64,000 nucleotides of DNA from Corynebacterium yonathiae (GTDB lineage Bacteria; Actinomycetota; Actinomycetes; Mycobacteriales; Mycobacteriaceae): contig NZ_JAKMUZ010000003.1 of NCBI RefSeq assembly GCF_027570195.1, positions 62,001 through 126,000 of the forward strand, in the 5' to 3' direction. Position 1 is the stretch's first letter, and each line of letters begins with the position of its first letter. Under the pieces are notes generated by a model. That model was given only the letters and a program-made list of their open reading frames with translations, had not been told where the DNA came from and made no database searches. A program made the position numbers and the translations under genes. Below are positions 31,168 to 40,411 of this stretch, one piece after another.

Positions 31168-31755
31168 TTAGTTGGTGGTATAGACATCGGGATGGAGGGT
31201 GCCCACGTAAGGGAGATCGCGGTAGCGTTCCGCATAGTCCAGCCCATAGCCGATAACGAATTCATTCGGGATATCAAACCCCACGTCCAGCAAATCGATT
31301 TGGGCCTTGACTACTTCCGGCTTGCGCAGCAGGGTAACCACATTCAGCGAAGCGGGGTTTCGCCCCTTTAGGTTCCGGATAAGCCATGACAGGGTGAGGC
31401 CGGAATCAATGATGTCCTCCACGATGAGCACGTTGCGCCCAGCAATATCGCGGTCCAAATCCTTCAAAATGCGCACCACACCGGATGACGAGGTGGAGGC
31501 TCCGTAGGAGGACACGGCCATAAACTCCAACTCGGAGGGAATGGAAAGCTTGCGCGCAAAGTCTGTAAGGAAGAATGCTGCGCCTTTGAGCACACAGACC
31601 AAAAGCAGGTCTTGCTCAGAGTCGGCATACTTTTTAGAGACCATATCCGCGAGTTCTTGGACGCGGCTTTGTAGTTCCTCTTCGCCAATGAGGATTGCTT
31701 CTACATCGTCACCGTAGCGGTTTGCGGGAACGGCGAAGTCTTTCTTGTCGTGCAC
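31168..31755 (-). CDS. hpt: Hypoxanthine phosphoribosyltransferase
   Basis: Purine salvage: hypoxanthine (and guanine) plus PRPP to the nucleotide. The 195-residue protein has the PRPP-binding loop [17 protein letters not shown] and the [22 protein letters not shown] region before it, and the C-terminal [16 protein letters not shown]. It lies 12 bp before ftsH and 12 bp after tilS, an order shared with many Gram-positive bacteria. Confidence 0.96.
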   Translation of the reverse strand: MHDKKDFAVPANRYGDDVEAILIGEEELQSRVQELADMVSKKYADSEQDLLLVCVLKGAAFFLTDFARKLSIPSELEFMAVSSYGASTSSSGVVRILKDLDRDIAGRNVLIVEDIIDSGLTLSWLIRNLKGRNPASLNVVTLLRKPEVVKAQIDLLDVGFDIPNEFVIGYGLDYAERYRDLPYVGTLHPDVYTTN

Positions 31756-31767
31756 GTGTGCGCTCCT

Positions 31768-32718
31768 TTAATGACCAGACAATAGTGCCAGTTTGCCACC
31801 TATACGGGCTACTTCCAACCTCTGCCCCACCTGCTGCGCCGATCGCACGGCCACCGGCCCTTGCCCGTGCCAGTGGGTACACAGCTTAGCGACGTCCCCC
31901 ACTCCCCTCCGCGTAACCTCTACTCCCTCGCTGACCAGCCATGCCGCGATCGCTCTCCGCCGCCGCGGTTCCGCCATCGCAGCCAGTGCCGCGCAGTCCG
32001 TGGTGGGTGGGGTGTGCAGGGCGGCGTCGTCAAGCGCGGCGTCGCTTGCCGCTTGCGCCAGCGCTGGCACCGCATCCCCGCCGATGATGTGGCTCAGCTG
32101 CGGGATAACCTCGCGGCGCAGCGCCACCCGGCGGAAATTTGTATCCGCATTCTGTGGGTCCTGCCATACCGAAAGGCCCAGCTCTGCGCAGGCGCCCTCG
32201 GTATCGGCGCGGCGCACGTTCAGCAGCGGCCGCACCACGTGGACGCCCTCCACCTCGCTGCGCTCACTCATGCCGGCCACTCGCCCACGCAGCGCGCCCA
32301 GCAGCAGCGTTTCGGCCTGATCATCGGCCGTGTGCGCCACGGCTACCTCTAGCCCTTCGGCCGCACAGGCGGCGGCTAGGGCCCGATAACGCGCCACCCG
32401 CGCGGCCGCCTCCATCGACTCCGGGCCCGCCCCCGCGCCGGCCTTAACGCTGAGCACCTGCGCCCGCGCACCTAGCTGTCGTGCCTGCTCGGCCGCGCGC
32501 TCGGCCTGCGCCCTCGATCCGTCCTGCAGTCCGTGATCCACACACAGCGCAAGCACGTCATGTCCCTCCGCCACGAGCGCCGCCGTGAGCGCCAGCGAGT
32601 CCGCGCCTCCAGAAAGCCCCACCGCCACGGCGGGGTTGAGGGCTGCAGTGCGCACGCCGCGTCGACAAGCCAAAAAGTGCGGAGAAACCCGCGGCCAGAA
32701 GGGCTTTTTAGAACTCAT
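31768..32718 (-). CDS. tilS: tRNA(Ile)-lysidine synthetase
   Basis: Modifies the wobble cytidine of the CAU-anticodon isoleucine tRNA to lysidine, an essential decoding step. The ATP PP-loop is VGLSGGADSLALTAAL (about 35-50) and HTADDQAETLLLGALRG is the conserved substrate site. I start at the ATG 32718 ([12 protein letters not shown]), giving 316 residues and an 11-nt overlap with the end of dacB; longer in-frame starts read through dacB sequence and look non-coding. Confidence 0.93.
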   Translation of the reverse strand: MSSKKPFWPRVSPHFLACRRGVRTAALNPAVAVGLSGGADSLALTAALVAEGHDVLALCVDHGLQDGSRAQAERAAEQARQLGARAQVLSVKAGAGAGPESMEAAARVARYRALAAACAAEGLEVAVAHTADDQAETLLLGALRGRVAGMSERSEVEGVHVVRPLLNVRRADTEGACAELGLSVWQDPQNADTNFRRVALRREVIPQLSHIIGGDAVPALAQAASDAALDDAALHTPPTTDCAALAAMAEPRRRRAIAAWLVSEGVEVTRRGVGDVAKLCTHWHGQGPVAVRSAQQVGQRLEVARIGGKLALLSGH

Positions 32719-33994
32719 GCAGAACAGAAGCCAACGCGTCCTGGGCCTTGCGGGCGGCCAAGATATCGCCGTCATTGACCAGGAAAGCAAAGGCATAAAC
32801 GCGACCCGAATTGCCCTGTGCGGTGCCGGCCAGGGCCGAAACCCCAGTCAGCGTGCCGGTCTTGGCGCGCACATAGCCCCTGGCCGCGGAATCCCCGTAG
32901 CGCTCGTACAAGGTGCCATCACCGCCGGCCACTGGGAGGTAGGAGACCAACGGGCGCTGGCGCGGATCCTCAACCGCCCCATCAATAAGCTGCGCCAAGA
33001 GCCCGGCCGTGAGCCGATTGTCCACCGAGAGCCCGGAATTGTCCTTAATATCCACACCCTCGACATCGAACCCCTGCTCCCGCAGAACCGCGAGCGTAGC
33101 CTGCGTGGCACCTTCAAAGCTCGCCTCCTTACCGCGGGACACGGCCAACTCGCGCGCAATGGCCTCGGCCATGACATTATCCGAGTGCCGCACCATCTCT
33201 CGGGCGCGGTCCGACAGCGGCGCTGAGTCCACACTCGCTACTTCCTGCGCATTCTCGGCCACGGAGCCCATGCCCACCTTGCCTGCGCCAAGGCGCTCGC
33301 CCAGTTGCTTAGCGACGTCCAAAGCCGGCGTGTGGCTACGCGGCACATCCCCCGTCGTCGCACCCAAGCGCCCGCCGTAGAGCATGGCCGGCTCCATCGG
33401 CGCGACGAAGCCGCCATCCACGTTTTCCGGGTCCCAGCCCGGGGCCTGCAGCTCGCCTTTCCACGCAGAAGTATCAATAAACACACCATCGACGTGATCG
33501 ATGTTCTGAGAAATCTGCTCAGCTAAGTCATCGAGCTGTTCGTGCGTCATCCAAACATCGCCCGCAGCCTTGATGACCACGTTCTTCTTATTCGCACCGC
33601 GGTAGACCTTAGTGGTGATTTTCTCGTTCTCATCCAGCGCCAGCGTCGCCGCCGCGGTAGTAAGCACCTTCGTGGACGAGGCCGGGGTCAGCCTCTTATC
33701 CGCGCCCCGCTGCCACACCACGTCCCCGGTCTCGGTATCGATTACCTCACCGCCGAATGTGGCGAGGTCCTTATTCTTAGAGAGCCCATCCAGCTTCGCA
33801 CGGAGCGCGTCGAGGTCCGTCTCTCCCGGCTCAGCAGCGCGCAACGGCTCCTCCGGAGCCTGCACCGTCTGTGCTTCTCCGTGTGAGAGATCGCCGTATT
33901 CGCGCTGGAGGGTAACGCCCAGCGCAGCCGTACCTCCGACCGCTGCCGCTACCACGAGCGCAGTCGCTGACCACCAAACATGCTTTGCTTTCAT
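32708..33994 (-). CDS. dacB: D-Ala-D-Ala carboxypeptidase/endopeptidase (PBP4, DacB)
   Basis: Secreted or membrane-anchored low-molecular-weight penicillin-binding protein acting on peptidoglycan. Start chosen at 33994 ([21 protein letters not shown]), which gives a signal-anchor and 428 residues. The three active-site motifs are present: SxxK in ASSTKVLTT, SxN in [10 protein letters not shown] and KTG in [10 protein letters not shown]. First gene of the long minus-strand cluster and divergent from ppa, with 82 bp between starts. Confidence 0.93.
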   Translation of the reverse strand: MKAKHVWWSATALVVAAAVGGTAALGVTLQREYGDLSHGEAQTVQAPEEPLRAAEPGETDLDALRAKLDGLSKNKDLATFGGEVIDTETGDVVWQRGADKRLTPASSTKVLTTAAATLALDENEKITTKVYRGANKKNVVIKAAGDVWMTHEQLDDLAEQISQNIDHVDGVFIDTSAWKGELQAPGWDPENVDGGFVAPMEPAMLYGGRLGATTGDVPRSHTPALDVAKQLGERLGAGKVGMGSVAENAQEVASVDSAPLSDRAREMVRHSDNVMAEAIARELAVSRGKEASFEGATQATLAVLREQGFDVEGVDIKDNSGLSVDNRLTAGLLAQLIDGAVEDPRQRPLVSYLPVAGGDGTLYERYGDSAARGYVRAKTGTLTGVSALAGTAQGNSGRVYAFAFLVNDGDILAARKAQDALASVLHEF

Positions 33995-34076
33995 TGCCTT
34001 TAACCCTAGCGCGAATCCACAACGCGCTAGACTATGGGCAGTAATTGATACCCAATCCCCCATGGAGGACATCGCT

Positions 34077-34550
34077 GTGAGCGTTGAAGTAACCATTGAA
34101 ATCCCGAAGGGCTCCCGTAACAAGTACGAGGTTGACCACGAGTCCGGCAAGGTCTACCTCGACCGTTACCTGTTCACCCCGATGGCCTACCCCGCTGACT
34201 ACGGCTTCATCGACCACACCCTGGGCGAAGACGGCGATCCACTCGACGCTCTGGTCATCCTCCCGGAGCCGGTCTTTCCAGGCGTTGTCGTCGAGGCCCG
34301 CATCGTCGGTGTCTTCAAGATGACCGACGAGGCCGGTGGCGATGACAAGCTGCTCGCCGTCATCGATGATCCGCGCTGGGAGCGCTACCAGGACATCAAC
34401 GATGTGGAGCAGCACATCAAGGACGAAATCGAGCACTTCTTCGTCCACTACAAGGACCTAGAGCCGAACAAGGAGGTTACCGGCTCCGGCTGGGGCGACA
34501 AGGCCGAGGCAGAGAAAATCCTCGAAGAGGCAAAGGCTCGCTTCAAGTAA
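34077..34550 (+). CDS. ppa: Inorganic pyrophosphatase
   Basis: Hydrolyses pyrophosphate released in biosynthesis. The 157-residue family I protein has the Mg-binding signature DGDPLDALV and the [16 protein letters not shown] N terminus. I choose the GTG at 34077, 8 nt behind a perfect GGAGG; the ATG at 34062 overlaps that ribosome binding site. Followed by a strong palindromic terminator at 34612-34677. Confidence 0.96.
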   Translation: MSVEVTIEIPKGSRNKYEVDHESGKVYLDRYLFTPMAYPADYGFIDHTLGEDGDPLDALVILPEPVFPGVVVEARIVGVFKMTDEAGGDDKLLAVIDDPRWERYQDINDVEQHIKDEIEHFFVHYKDLEPNKEVTGSGWGDKAEAEKILEEAKARFK

Positions 34551-34587
34551 GCTTTCTGGGCTTGGCGCTGGCACTGGGCTAGGCCTG

Positions 34588-34620
34588 GGGCGTTTCCTAG
34601 GGCGTCTCCCCGGGCGTTTC
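34588..34620. repeat. Triple direct repeat GGGCGTYTC, 12-bp period
   Basis: GGGCGTTTC (34588), GGGCGTCTC (34600) and GGGCGTTTC (34612) with exactly 12 bp between starts. The third copy forms the left foot of the palindrome that follows. A 12-bp period is not a helical turn, and no protein site is known to me that would explain it. Confidence 0.7.
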
Positions 34621-34684
34621 GATCAAATAGCACCGCGAAAGCGGCGGTTTCCAAAGCCATATTTGATCGAAATGCCCCTTTTTT
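34612..34684. terminator. Long palindrome (copy A of 57-bp element) acting as ppa terminator
   Basis: GGGCGTTTCGATCAAATA (34612-34629) pairs with TATTTGATCGAAATGCCC (34660-34677) with a single C/T difference that is still a G-U pair in RNA. Inside is a small hairpin CCGC-GAAA-GCGG (34633-34644) with a GNRA loop. A T6 run follows at 34679-34684. The core TTCGATCA...TGATCGAAATG (34618-34674) recurs at 34742-34798. Confidence 0.8.
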
Positions 34685-34741
34685 ATCCCTTTTCCCGCCC
34701 ACTCGGCACTCGTCGCGACATCACCCCGCCCCGCAGTAGAA

Positions 34742-34798
34742 TTCGATCACATAGCAGGCCGAAACCACCGGCCTCGGGGGACTTAAATGATCGAAATG
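34742..34798. repeat. Copy B of the 57-bp interrupted palindrome
   Basis: TTCGATCA at 34742-34749 and TGATCGAAATG at 34788-34798, with the same 38-bp interior length as copy A and the shared left stretch ATAGCA. The inner hairpin is built from different bases (AGGCC/GGCCT) at the corresponding place, so stem potential is kept while sequence changes. It ends 19 bp before the ATG at 34818 of the DUF559 gene and may carry its promoter or operator. Confidence 0.65.
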
Positions 34799-34817
34799 AA
34801 TGCCTAGGGGTGGGCAC

Positions 34818-35639
34818 ATGAGAATTTTCGCCACGCGCACGGCCGCGCGCCGCGCTACCTGCAATCAAGCCGTGAAGATCTGCCACGGTCTCTACACCGA
34901 TAGGAAGCCTTCGCCGCAGGAACTCGCGGAAATCGTCTCCCGCCGTTGGCCCGATTCAGCGCTCGACGGCTACTCGTGCGCCCGTCACTACCTTGGCCAC
35001 GCTTTAGGATTTCCCCTCTATTTTCTGCGCGCGGGAACAATGGCCTCCAGTCCGTACTTTCGCACCCGGCGCGCTCGGCCGAAGGCACTTGGCCAGCTCA
35101 ACGGCATTAACGTATGCAATCCGCTGCAGGCCACAGAGGTAATGGCGGAAGAAGATGCCGTCGCCTTCCTTGAGGCTTACTTCGCCGGCCAGTACGGCGC
35201 TTCCCAGATGGAGGGCCACATGCTCGACTTCCAGCGCTTCCCGCAGCGCACCCGGCGAGTGCTTGAAAGCACAATCCTCGGCGCCGATAGCGTTCCGGAG
35301 CGAAGCCTCACTCGCGGGCTCCGGCCCCATGTCACTGTCCACAATAACCGGTACATAGGCCCGTACCGGTGGGATTTACTCTTGGAGGAGCACAAGGTGG
35401 CTATTGAGGTCGACGGCTACTCCTACCACCAGGGCGAGAACCGGCAACGCTTCGAAATTGACCGCCAGAAGCTTAACGACGCCGTCCAAAGGGGCTACAA
35501 GCCCCTCCACTTCACCGCTGCCACAATCGAGCACCACCTCGACGTAGCCATAAGCCAGGTACTCGCAATAGCTCACGGGAGGGGCGACGTTGTTCCTCCT
35601 CCATGGCGGTGGCACCACTATTGGCGTTTCCAACACTGA
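34818..35639 (+). CDS. DUF559/Vsr-like nuclease-domain protein
   Basis: A 273-residue protein from ATG 34818, with AGGGG 7-11 bp before it. The N-terminal half (MRIFATRTAARRATCNQAVKIC...) is basic and has a helix-turn-helix-like feel (PSPQELAEIVSRRWPDS). The C-terminal half has a PD-(D/E)xK-type core, RWDLLLEEHKVAIEVDG at about 184-200, as in DUF559 and very-short-patch endonucleases. Such proteins are common, poorly characterised and often strain-variable in actinobacteria; some resemble the AbiEi antitoxin side of type IV toxin-antitoxin systems, but no AbiEii toxin gene is adjacent here. Nuclease activity is inferred. Confidence 0.65.
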   Translation: MRIFATRTAARRATCNQAVKICHGLYTDRKPSPQELAEIVSRRWPDSALDGYSCARHYLGHALGFPLYFLRAGTMASSPYFRTRRARPKALGQLNGINVCNPLQATEVMAEEDAVAFLEAYFAGQYGASQMEGHMLDFQRFPQRTRRVLESTILGADSVPERSLTRGLRPHVTVHNNRYIGPYRWDLLLEEHKVAIEVDGYSYHQGENRQRFEIDRQKLNDAVQRGYKPLHFTAATIEHHLDVAISQVLAIAHGRGDVVPPPWRWHHYWRFQH

Positions 35640-35693
35640 CGCAGGGGCATCGCTCGGCTGACCCAAATCACGCGAGTTACTAAGGTAAGTGGC

Positions 35694-35990
35694 ATGAAAA
35701 ACGTTCAACCAACTGAAGTACCAGAAGGCGCACAACTCATTGACGTCCGCGAGAACGATGAGTGGGCGGTAGAGCACGCGAAGGGCGCAACCCATATCCC
35801 GATGAGCGAGATTACGGGTCGTATCCAGGAAATTGACCCGGATAAGGATATTTACGTCATCTGTCACGCGGGCGGCCGCAGCATGCAGGTATGTCAGTAT
35901 CTAGAGCATGCGCTGGGCTGGGACACTATCAACGTCGAGGGTGGCACGGATAATTGGAAGGCGACCGGACTCCCCCTCGAGACGGATTAA
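35694..35990 (+). CDS. Single-domain rhodanese-like protein
   Basis: A 98-residue sulfurtransferase-fold protein with the CDC25-like signature LIDVREN (about 15-21) and the active loop VICHAGGRS, so the catalytic Cys is present. Single rhodanese domains carry sulfane sulfur in many pathways; the partner here is unknown. The gene is 54 bp after the DUF559 gene and 37 bp before the MarR gene, so transcription with either is possible. Confidence 0.88.
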   Translation: MKNVQPTEVPEGAQLIDVRENDEWAVEHAKGATHIPMSEITGRIQEIDPDKDIYVICHAGGRSMQVCQYLEHALGWDTINVEGGTDNWKATGLPLETD

Positions 35991-36027
35991 TTGGCCTTAA
36001 CCAATCTTTTGGGATTATGATGATGGT

Positions 36028-36486
36028 ATGTCTTCCACGAATAATTCTGTAATCCCAACCGCCCTGCTCGAATCCCCGTCTTTCCAGCTGGAGCGCCTCC
36101 GTCGCCGCACCCGCGATGGCGTTGAGGGCGCCCTGCAGACCAAGCAGACAACGCTGCGCGAGTACTGGGTCCTCACCTGCCTGGTGGACGCGGATGCCGC
36201 CTCCCAGTCCTACCTTTCCGAAACCCTAGCCATCGACGCCTCTGACATGGTGCGTCTTATCGACGCCCTCGAGGACCGCGGCTGGGCCAAGCGCGAGCGC
36301 GATCCGAAGGATCGCCGCCGCCAGATCGTCGCGTCCACCAAAAAGGGCGCGAAGGTCCATAAGGACTTAGCAGAGCTCGTTTCCGCCGCCGAAGACGAGG
36401 CCTTGGATGAGTCCACCAATAAGCAGCTCAAGCACCTGCGCAAGTTGGCTAAGTCCATCATTGCCGCAGACGAAGACGAGGCTTAA
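36028..36486 (+). CDS. MarR-family transcriptional regulator
   Basis: A 152-residue winged-helix protein with the recognition-helix region ASDMVRLIDALEDRGWAKRERDPKDRRRQIVASTKKG, the most diagnostic part of the family. Its stop codon is directly followed by the ATG of the synthetase gene (36486/36487, no gap), so it is cotranscribed and probably autoregulates with it. The ligand is unknown. The 40 bp upstream are AT-rich and contain the probable promoter and operator, but I could not define a clear palindrome. Confidence 0.9.
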   Translation: MSSTNNSVIPTALLESPSFQLERLRRRTRDGVEGALQTKQTTLREYWVLTCLVDADAASQSYLSETLAIDASDMVRLIDALEDRGWAKRERDPKDRRRQIVASTKKGAKVHKDLAELVSAAEDEALDESTNKQLKHLRKLAKSIIAADEDEA

Positions 36487-39400
36487 ATGGCGGGCCCCGA
36501 ATCGCTCGTCCCGCAGCAGTACCTCCTAGGTAGCGCGGCTCCGCGGCCGCGCACGCTGTGGGACATCATCACCACGACCGCGGAGATAAACCCAGACGCC
36601 GCCGCGCTTGATGACGGCGAAATCATCACCTACTCCGAGCTCATCCACGAGGTCGAGCTGTGGGCCACCGAGCTGCACGCCAATGGCGTGCGGCGAGGCG
36701 ATCGCATCGGCATCCGGATGACCTCTGGCAAGCGCGAGCTCTACCTCGCTATCTTGGCGACCTTGGCGGCGGGCGCGGCCTACGTGCCTGTTGATGCCGA
36801 TGATCCAGACGAGCGCGCCGAGATGGTCTTCGGCGAGGCGGATATCGATGGCGTTTTCACAGATGACGGCTTCCGCTTCCTGCGCGATTCCGCGCGCCCT
36901 GACGCCCCAGCCGAGGAGCCGGCCGCTCCGCGCCCAGAGGACACCGCGTGGATCATCTTTACCTCCGGTTCTACCGGCAAGCCCAAGGGCGTGGCCGTAA
37001 GCCACCGTTCTGCGGCCGCCTTCGTGGACGCGGAGGCGAGCCTCTTTTTGGTCAACCACCCGCACGGGCCGCTGGGCCCGGAGGATCGCGTGCTTGCCGG
37101 CTTGTCCGTCGCCTTCGACGCCTCCTGCGAGGAAATGTGGCTGGCCTGGGGCCACGGCGGCTGTCTAGTCCCAGCCCCGCGGTCGCTGGTGCGATCCGGC
37201 ATGGACCTCGGCCCATGGCTCATCCGTCGCGATATCACCGTCGTGTCCACCGTGCCTACCCTGGCGGGTCTGTGGCCGGCCGAGGCGCTGGATAATATCC
37301 GCCTGCTCATCGTCGGCGGCGAAGCCTGCTCGCAGGAGCTGGTGGACCGCTTGGCCACCGAGGACCGCGAAATGTGGAATACCTACGGGCCCACCGAGGC
37401 CACCGTCGTCGCCTGTGCGCAGCAGATGCTGCCGGGCCGGCCGGTGTCTATTGGACTGCCGCTTAACGGTTGGGATTTGGTGGTCGTCGATAAGCAAGGC
37501 ATGCCTGTGGAAATGGGCGGCGTCGGCGAGCTAGTGATCGGCGGCGTGGGGCTGGCCTCCTACCTGGATCCGGCCAAGGACGCGGAAAAATACGCACCGC
37601 TGGAGTCCATGGGCTGGCAGCGCGCGTATCGTACCGGTGACCATGTGCGTCTGGAAGAAGACGGGCTGTACTTCGTCGGCCGCGTGGATGACCAGGTGAA
37701 AATTGGCGGACGCCGCATTGAGCTCGGCGAGGTCGAAGCTAATGTCGCGGCCCTGGATAATGTCTACAACTCAGCCGTGGCCGTGCAAAAGACCCCGGGC
37801 GGCGAATCCGTCCTGGTGGGTTATGTCTCCCTCGACGATGAGGCCAAAGGCTTCGACCACGAGGCCGCACACGCGCGTCTGGCCGATACCATGCCAGCCG
37901 CCCTCGTCCCGCGCATCTGCGTGATGGAGGAGCTACCGGTGCGCACCTCCGGCAAGGTAGATAAGAAGGCCCTGCCGTGGCCGCTGCCTGGAGTGGGCGT
38001 GGAATCGACCACGCTGACCGAGACCGAAAAATGGCTCGCGGAGCTGTGGGTAGAAACCCTTGGTGTGTCTGTGGAGGATGAGAACGCTGACTTCTTCTCT
38101 CTCGGAGGCACGTCGCTGGCGGCTGCAACCCTGGTGGGACATATCAGGGAGCGCTACCCCACCGTGGCCGTGCGCGACCTCTACGACCACCCGCGCCTGG
38201 GCTCACTGGCCGAGCTCATCGCCGGTGCCGAGCCGCGCCCCGCGGCTGCCGACGTCCCCATGCGCGAGGTCACCAAGGTCGGCTTTGGCACCCGCCTCGC
38301 CCAGACCTTGATTCAGGTTCCGGTCATGACGCTGGCCGCATCCAGCTGGCTGGCTTGGCTCATGTTGGGCTCCACCGTAGCGGCATCACTAGGCTTCGAG
38401 TGGGCCACGGCTTTCCCGTGGTGGCTGGTTATCGCCATGCTCATTGTCTTTGTCACCCCAGTGGGACGCATCCCCCTCGGCGGCTACGGTGCGCGGCTTA
38501 TTACGGCCGGCATTCAGCCGGGCGATTACCCACGCGGCGGTTCGACGCACCTACGCATCTGGGCGGCTGAGCGCTGGGCTAATGCCTCCGGCGCAAGCTC
38601 CCTGGCGGGCGCCACGCGCGTGAATAACTACGCCCGCGCGCTGGGCGTCAAGGTCAAGCGCGGCGTGGACCTGCACTCCCTGCCGCCGGTTACCGGCCTG
38701 CTCACCTTGGGCAAACACGCCGCCATCGAGCCCGAGGTGGACTTATCCGGTTACTGGTTGGATGGCGATATCCTGCACGTGGGAGCCATCGACATCAAGG
38801 AAGGCGCCCGCGTGGGCGCACGCTCTACACTGTTGCCCGGCGCCGTGGTGGGCAAATATGCCCACGTGGAGGCCGGTTCCACCGTCACCGGCCGAAAGAA
38901 GATCAAGGACGGCCAGCGCTGGTCCGGCTCACCCGCCCAAAAGGTGGGCCGCTCCAAGCACCGCTTCCCGTCCCATACGCCGAAGCGTCGGCCGTGGTGG
39001 GTGGCCATTTATGATGCCACCTCCGTCCTGCTAGCCATCCAGCCCATCGTGGCGCTAGCGGTAGGCGCGGCCGTCGTCCTCGCCCTCGTGCATTCCACCG
39101 GCGGCGATAGCTTCGTCGGCGCGATTTTCTTCGCGCCCGTAGGTGCGCTGGCAGCCTTTGCCACCTATATGCTGCAGACCTGGCTGGGTGTGCGAATACT
39201 CTCGCTCGGCATTAGCCCGGGCGTGGCGCCCGTGCGTTCAGCCAAAGGTTGGCGCCTGTGGGCCATTGAACGACTCATGGATGAGGCGCGCACCAAGCTC
39301 TTCCCTCTCTATGCTTCACAACTGACCCCAGCATGGCTGCGTTCGCTCGGCGCGCAGATCGGTGCCAATGTGGAAATCTCTACTGCAGTGATGATTCCCA

Positions 39401-40389
39401 AGCTCACCGAGGTCAAAGAGGGTGCCTTCTTGGCCGATGACACCATGATCGGTGGCTATGAACTCGGCGGCGGCTGGATGCGCACCGGCGAGACCAAGGT
39501 GGGCAAGCGATCCTTCGTCGGCAACTCCGGCATCACCGCGCCTGGCCGCAAGCTATCGAAGAACTCGCTGGTTGCTGTGCTTTCTTCTACTCCGAAAAAG
39601 ACGAAGACCGGCGCCAACTGGTGGGGTGCTCCGCCAGAGCGCATGCGCCGCGTGACCGTAGAGGTGGATTCTCCCGCAAACTCGGGTGAGGCACTGACCT
39701 ATAACCCGGGCTTTGCAGTCAAGGCTGCCCGCGGCGTGGTGGAAACCATGCGCCTTCTGGCACCGATGTTTTCTGCCATGCTGCTCGCGGCGACTCTCGG
39801 TGTGTATGCATCGCTTCTCGACGCCTGCGGTTTCCCCCTCACCTGGCTGCTCTCCGGCCTCGTCCTCATGGGCATGGGTGCTGTGGCCATGGCCGTAACC
39901 GTCGCAGTGAAGTGGATCTGCGTGGGCAAGCACCGCGCGGCCGACCACCCGCTGTGGTCCGCCTTTGTCTGGCTCAACGAGCTGCAGGACACCTTCGTAG
40001 AGGTCGTCGCCGCGCCGTGGTTCTTCCAGCACACTTATGGCTCCGGTGAGATCAACTTGGGCTTGCGAGCCCTCGGCGTGGAAATCGGACGCGGCGCGTG
40101 GATCGACTCCTATTGGTTCCCGGAAACGGACCTCATCCGCGTCGGTAAGGCCGCTACCGTGGGCCCCGGCACTGTGGTGCAAACCCACCTTTTCCAGGAC
40201 CGAGTGATGAGCTTGGATACCGTTACCATCCAGGATGGCTCTACTCTGGCCGCGCATTCGGTGGCACTGCCGGCCTCGCTCATTGGCAAGGCCTCTACCG
40301 TGGGTCCAGGCTCACTGGTCATGCGTGGCGACCGGGTTCCCACCAACGCCGTATGGCAGGGCAACCCCATCGAGCCGTGGCAGCGATAG
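36487..40389 (+). CDS. Pls/PosA-type non-ribosomal peptide synthetase
   Basis: A 1300-residue membrane synthetase. An adenylation domain occupies about 1-510: FTSGSTGKPKGV (A3), FDASCEEMWLAW (A4), NTYGPTEAT (A5), RTGDHVRLEEDG (A7), and a C-terminal catalytic Lys in GKVDKKALPW. A carrier domain follows with its phosphopantetheine serine in DFFSLGGTSL (Ser543). The rest alternates transmembrane helices (about 610-670, 840-910, 1090-1150) with three left-handed beta-helix (hexapeptide) blocks. This is the layout of epsilon-poly-lysine synthetase and its relatives, which polymerise one basic amino acid without a condensation or thioesterase domain. A MarR gene abuts it. The monomer here is unknown. 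Confidence 0.88.
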   Translation: MAGPESLVPQQYLLGSAAPRPRTLWDIITTTAEINPDAAALDDGEIITYSELIHEVELWATELHANGVRRGDRIGIRMTSGKRELYLAILATLAAGAAYVPVDADDPDERAEMVFGEADIDGVFTDDGFRFLRDSARPDAPAEEPAAPRPEDTAWIIFTSGSTGKPKGVAVSHRSAAAFVDAEASLFLVNHPHGPLGPEDRVLAGLSVAFDASCEEMWLAWGHGGCLVPAPRSLVRSGMDLGPWLIRRDITVVSTVPTLAGLWPAEALDNIRLLIVGGEACSQELVDRLATEDREMWNTYGPTEATVVACAQQMLPGRPVSIGLPLNGWDLVVVDKQGMPVEMGGVGELVIGGVGLASYLDPAKDAEKYAPLESMGWQRAYRTGDHVRLEEDGLYFVGRVDDQVKIGGRRIELGEVEANVAALDNVYNSAVAVQKTPGGESVLVGYVSLDDEAKGFDHEAAHARLADTMPAALVPRICVMEELPVRTSGKVDKKALPWPLPGVGVESTTLTETEKWLAELWVETLGVSVEDENADFFSLGGTSLAAATLVGHIRERYPTVAVRDLYDHPRLGSLAELIAGAEPRPAAADVPMREVTKVGFGTRLAQTLIQVPVMTLAASSWLAWLMLGSTVAASLGFEWATAFPWWLVIAMLIVFVTPVGRIPLGGYGARLITAGIQPGDYPRGGSTHLRIWAAERWANASGASSLAGATRVNNYARALGVKVKRGVDLHSLPPVTGLLTLGKHAAIEPEVDLSGYWLDGDILHVGAIDIKEGARVGARSTLLPGAVVGKYAHVEAGSTVTGRKKIKDGQRWSGSPAQKVGRSKHRFPSHTPKRRPWWVAIYDATSVLLAIQPIVALAVGAAVVLALVHSTGGDSFVGAIFFAPVGALAAFATYMLQTWLGVRILSLGISPGVAPVRSAKGWRLWAIERLMDEARTKLFPLYASQLTPAWLRSLGAQIGANVEISTAVMIPKLTEVKEGAFLADDTMIGGYELGGGWMRTGETKVGKRSFVGNSGITAPGRKLSKNSLVAVLSSTPKKTKTGANWWGAPPERMRRVTVEVDSPANSGEALTYNPGFAVKAARGVVETMRLLAPMFSAMLLAATLGVYASLLDACGFPLTWLLSGLVLMGMGAVAMAVTVAVKWICVGKHRAADHPLWSAFVWLNELQDTFVEVVAAPWFFQHTYGSGEINLGLRALGVEIGRGAWIDSYWFPETDLIRVGKAATVGPGTVVQTHLFQDRVMSLDTVTIQDGSTLAAHSVALPASLIGKASTVGPGSLVMRGDRVPTNAVWQGNPIEPWQR

Positions 40390-40411
40390 GTCCCCAGCAG
40401 GTACCTGCAAC

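Noticed and set aside
34818..35639. A type IV toxin-antitoxin pair built on the DUF559 gene.
   Set aside because: No AbiEii-type nucleotidyltransferase gene is next to it; the downstream gene is a rhodanese.
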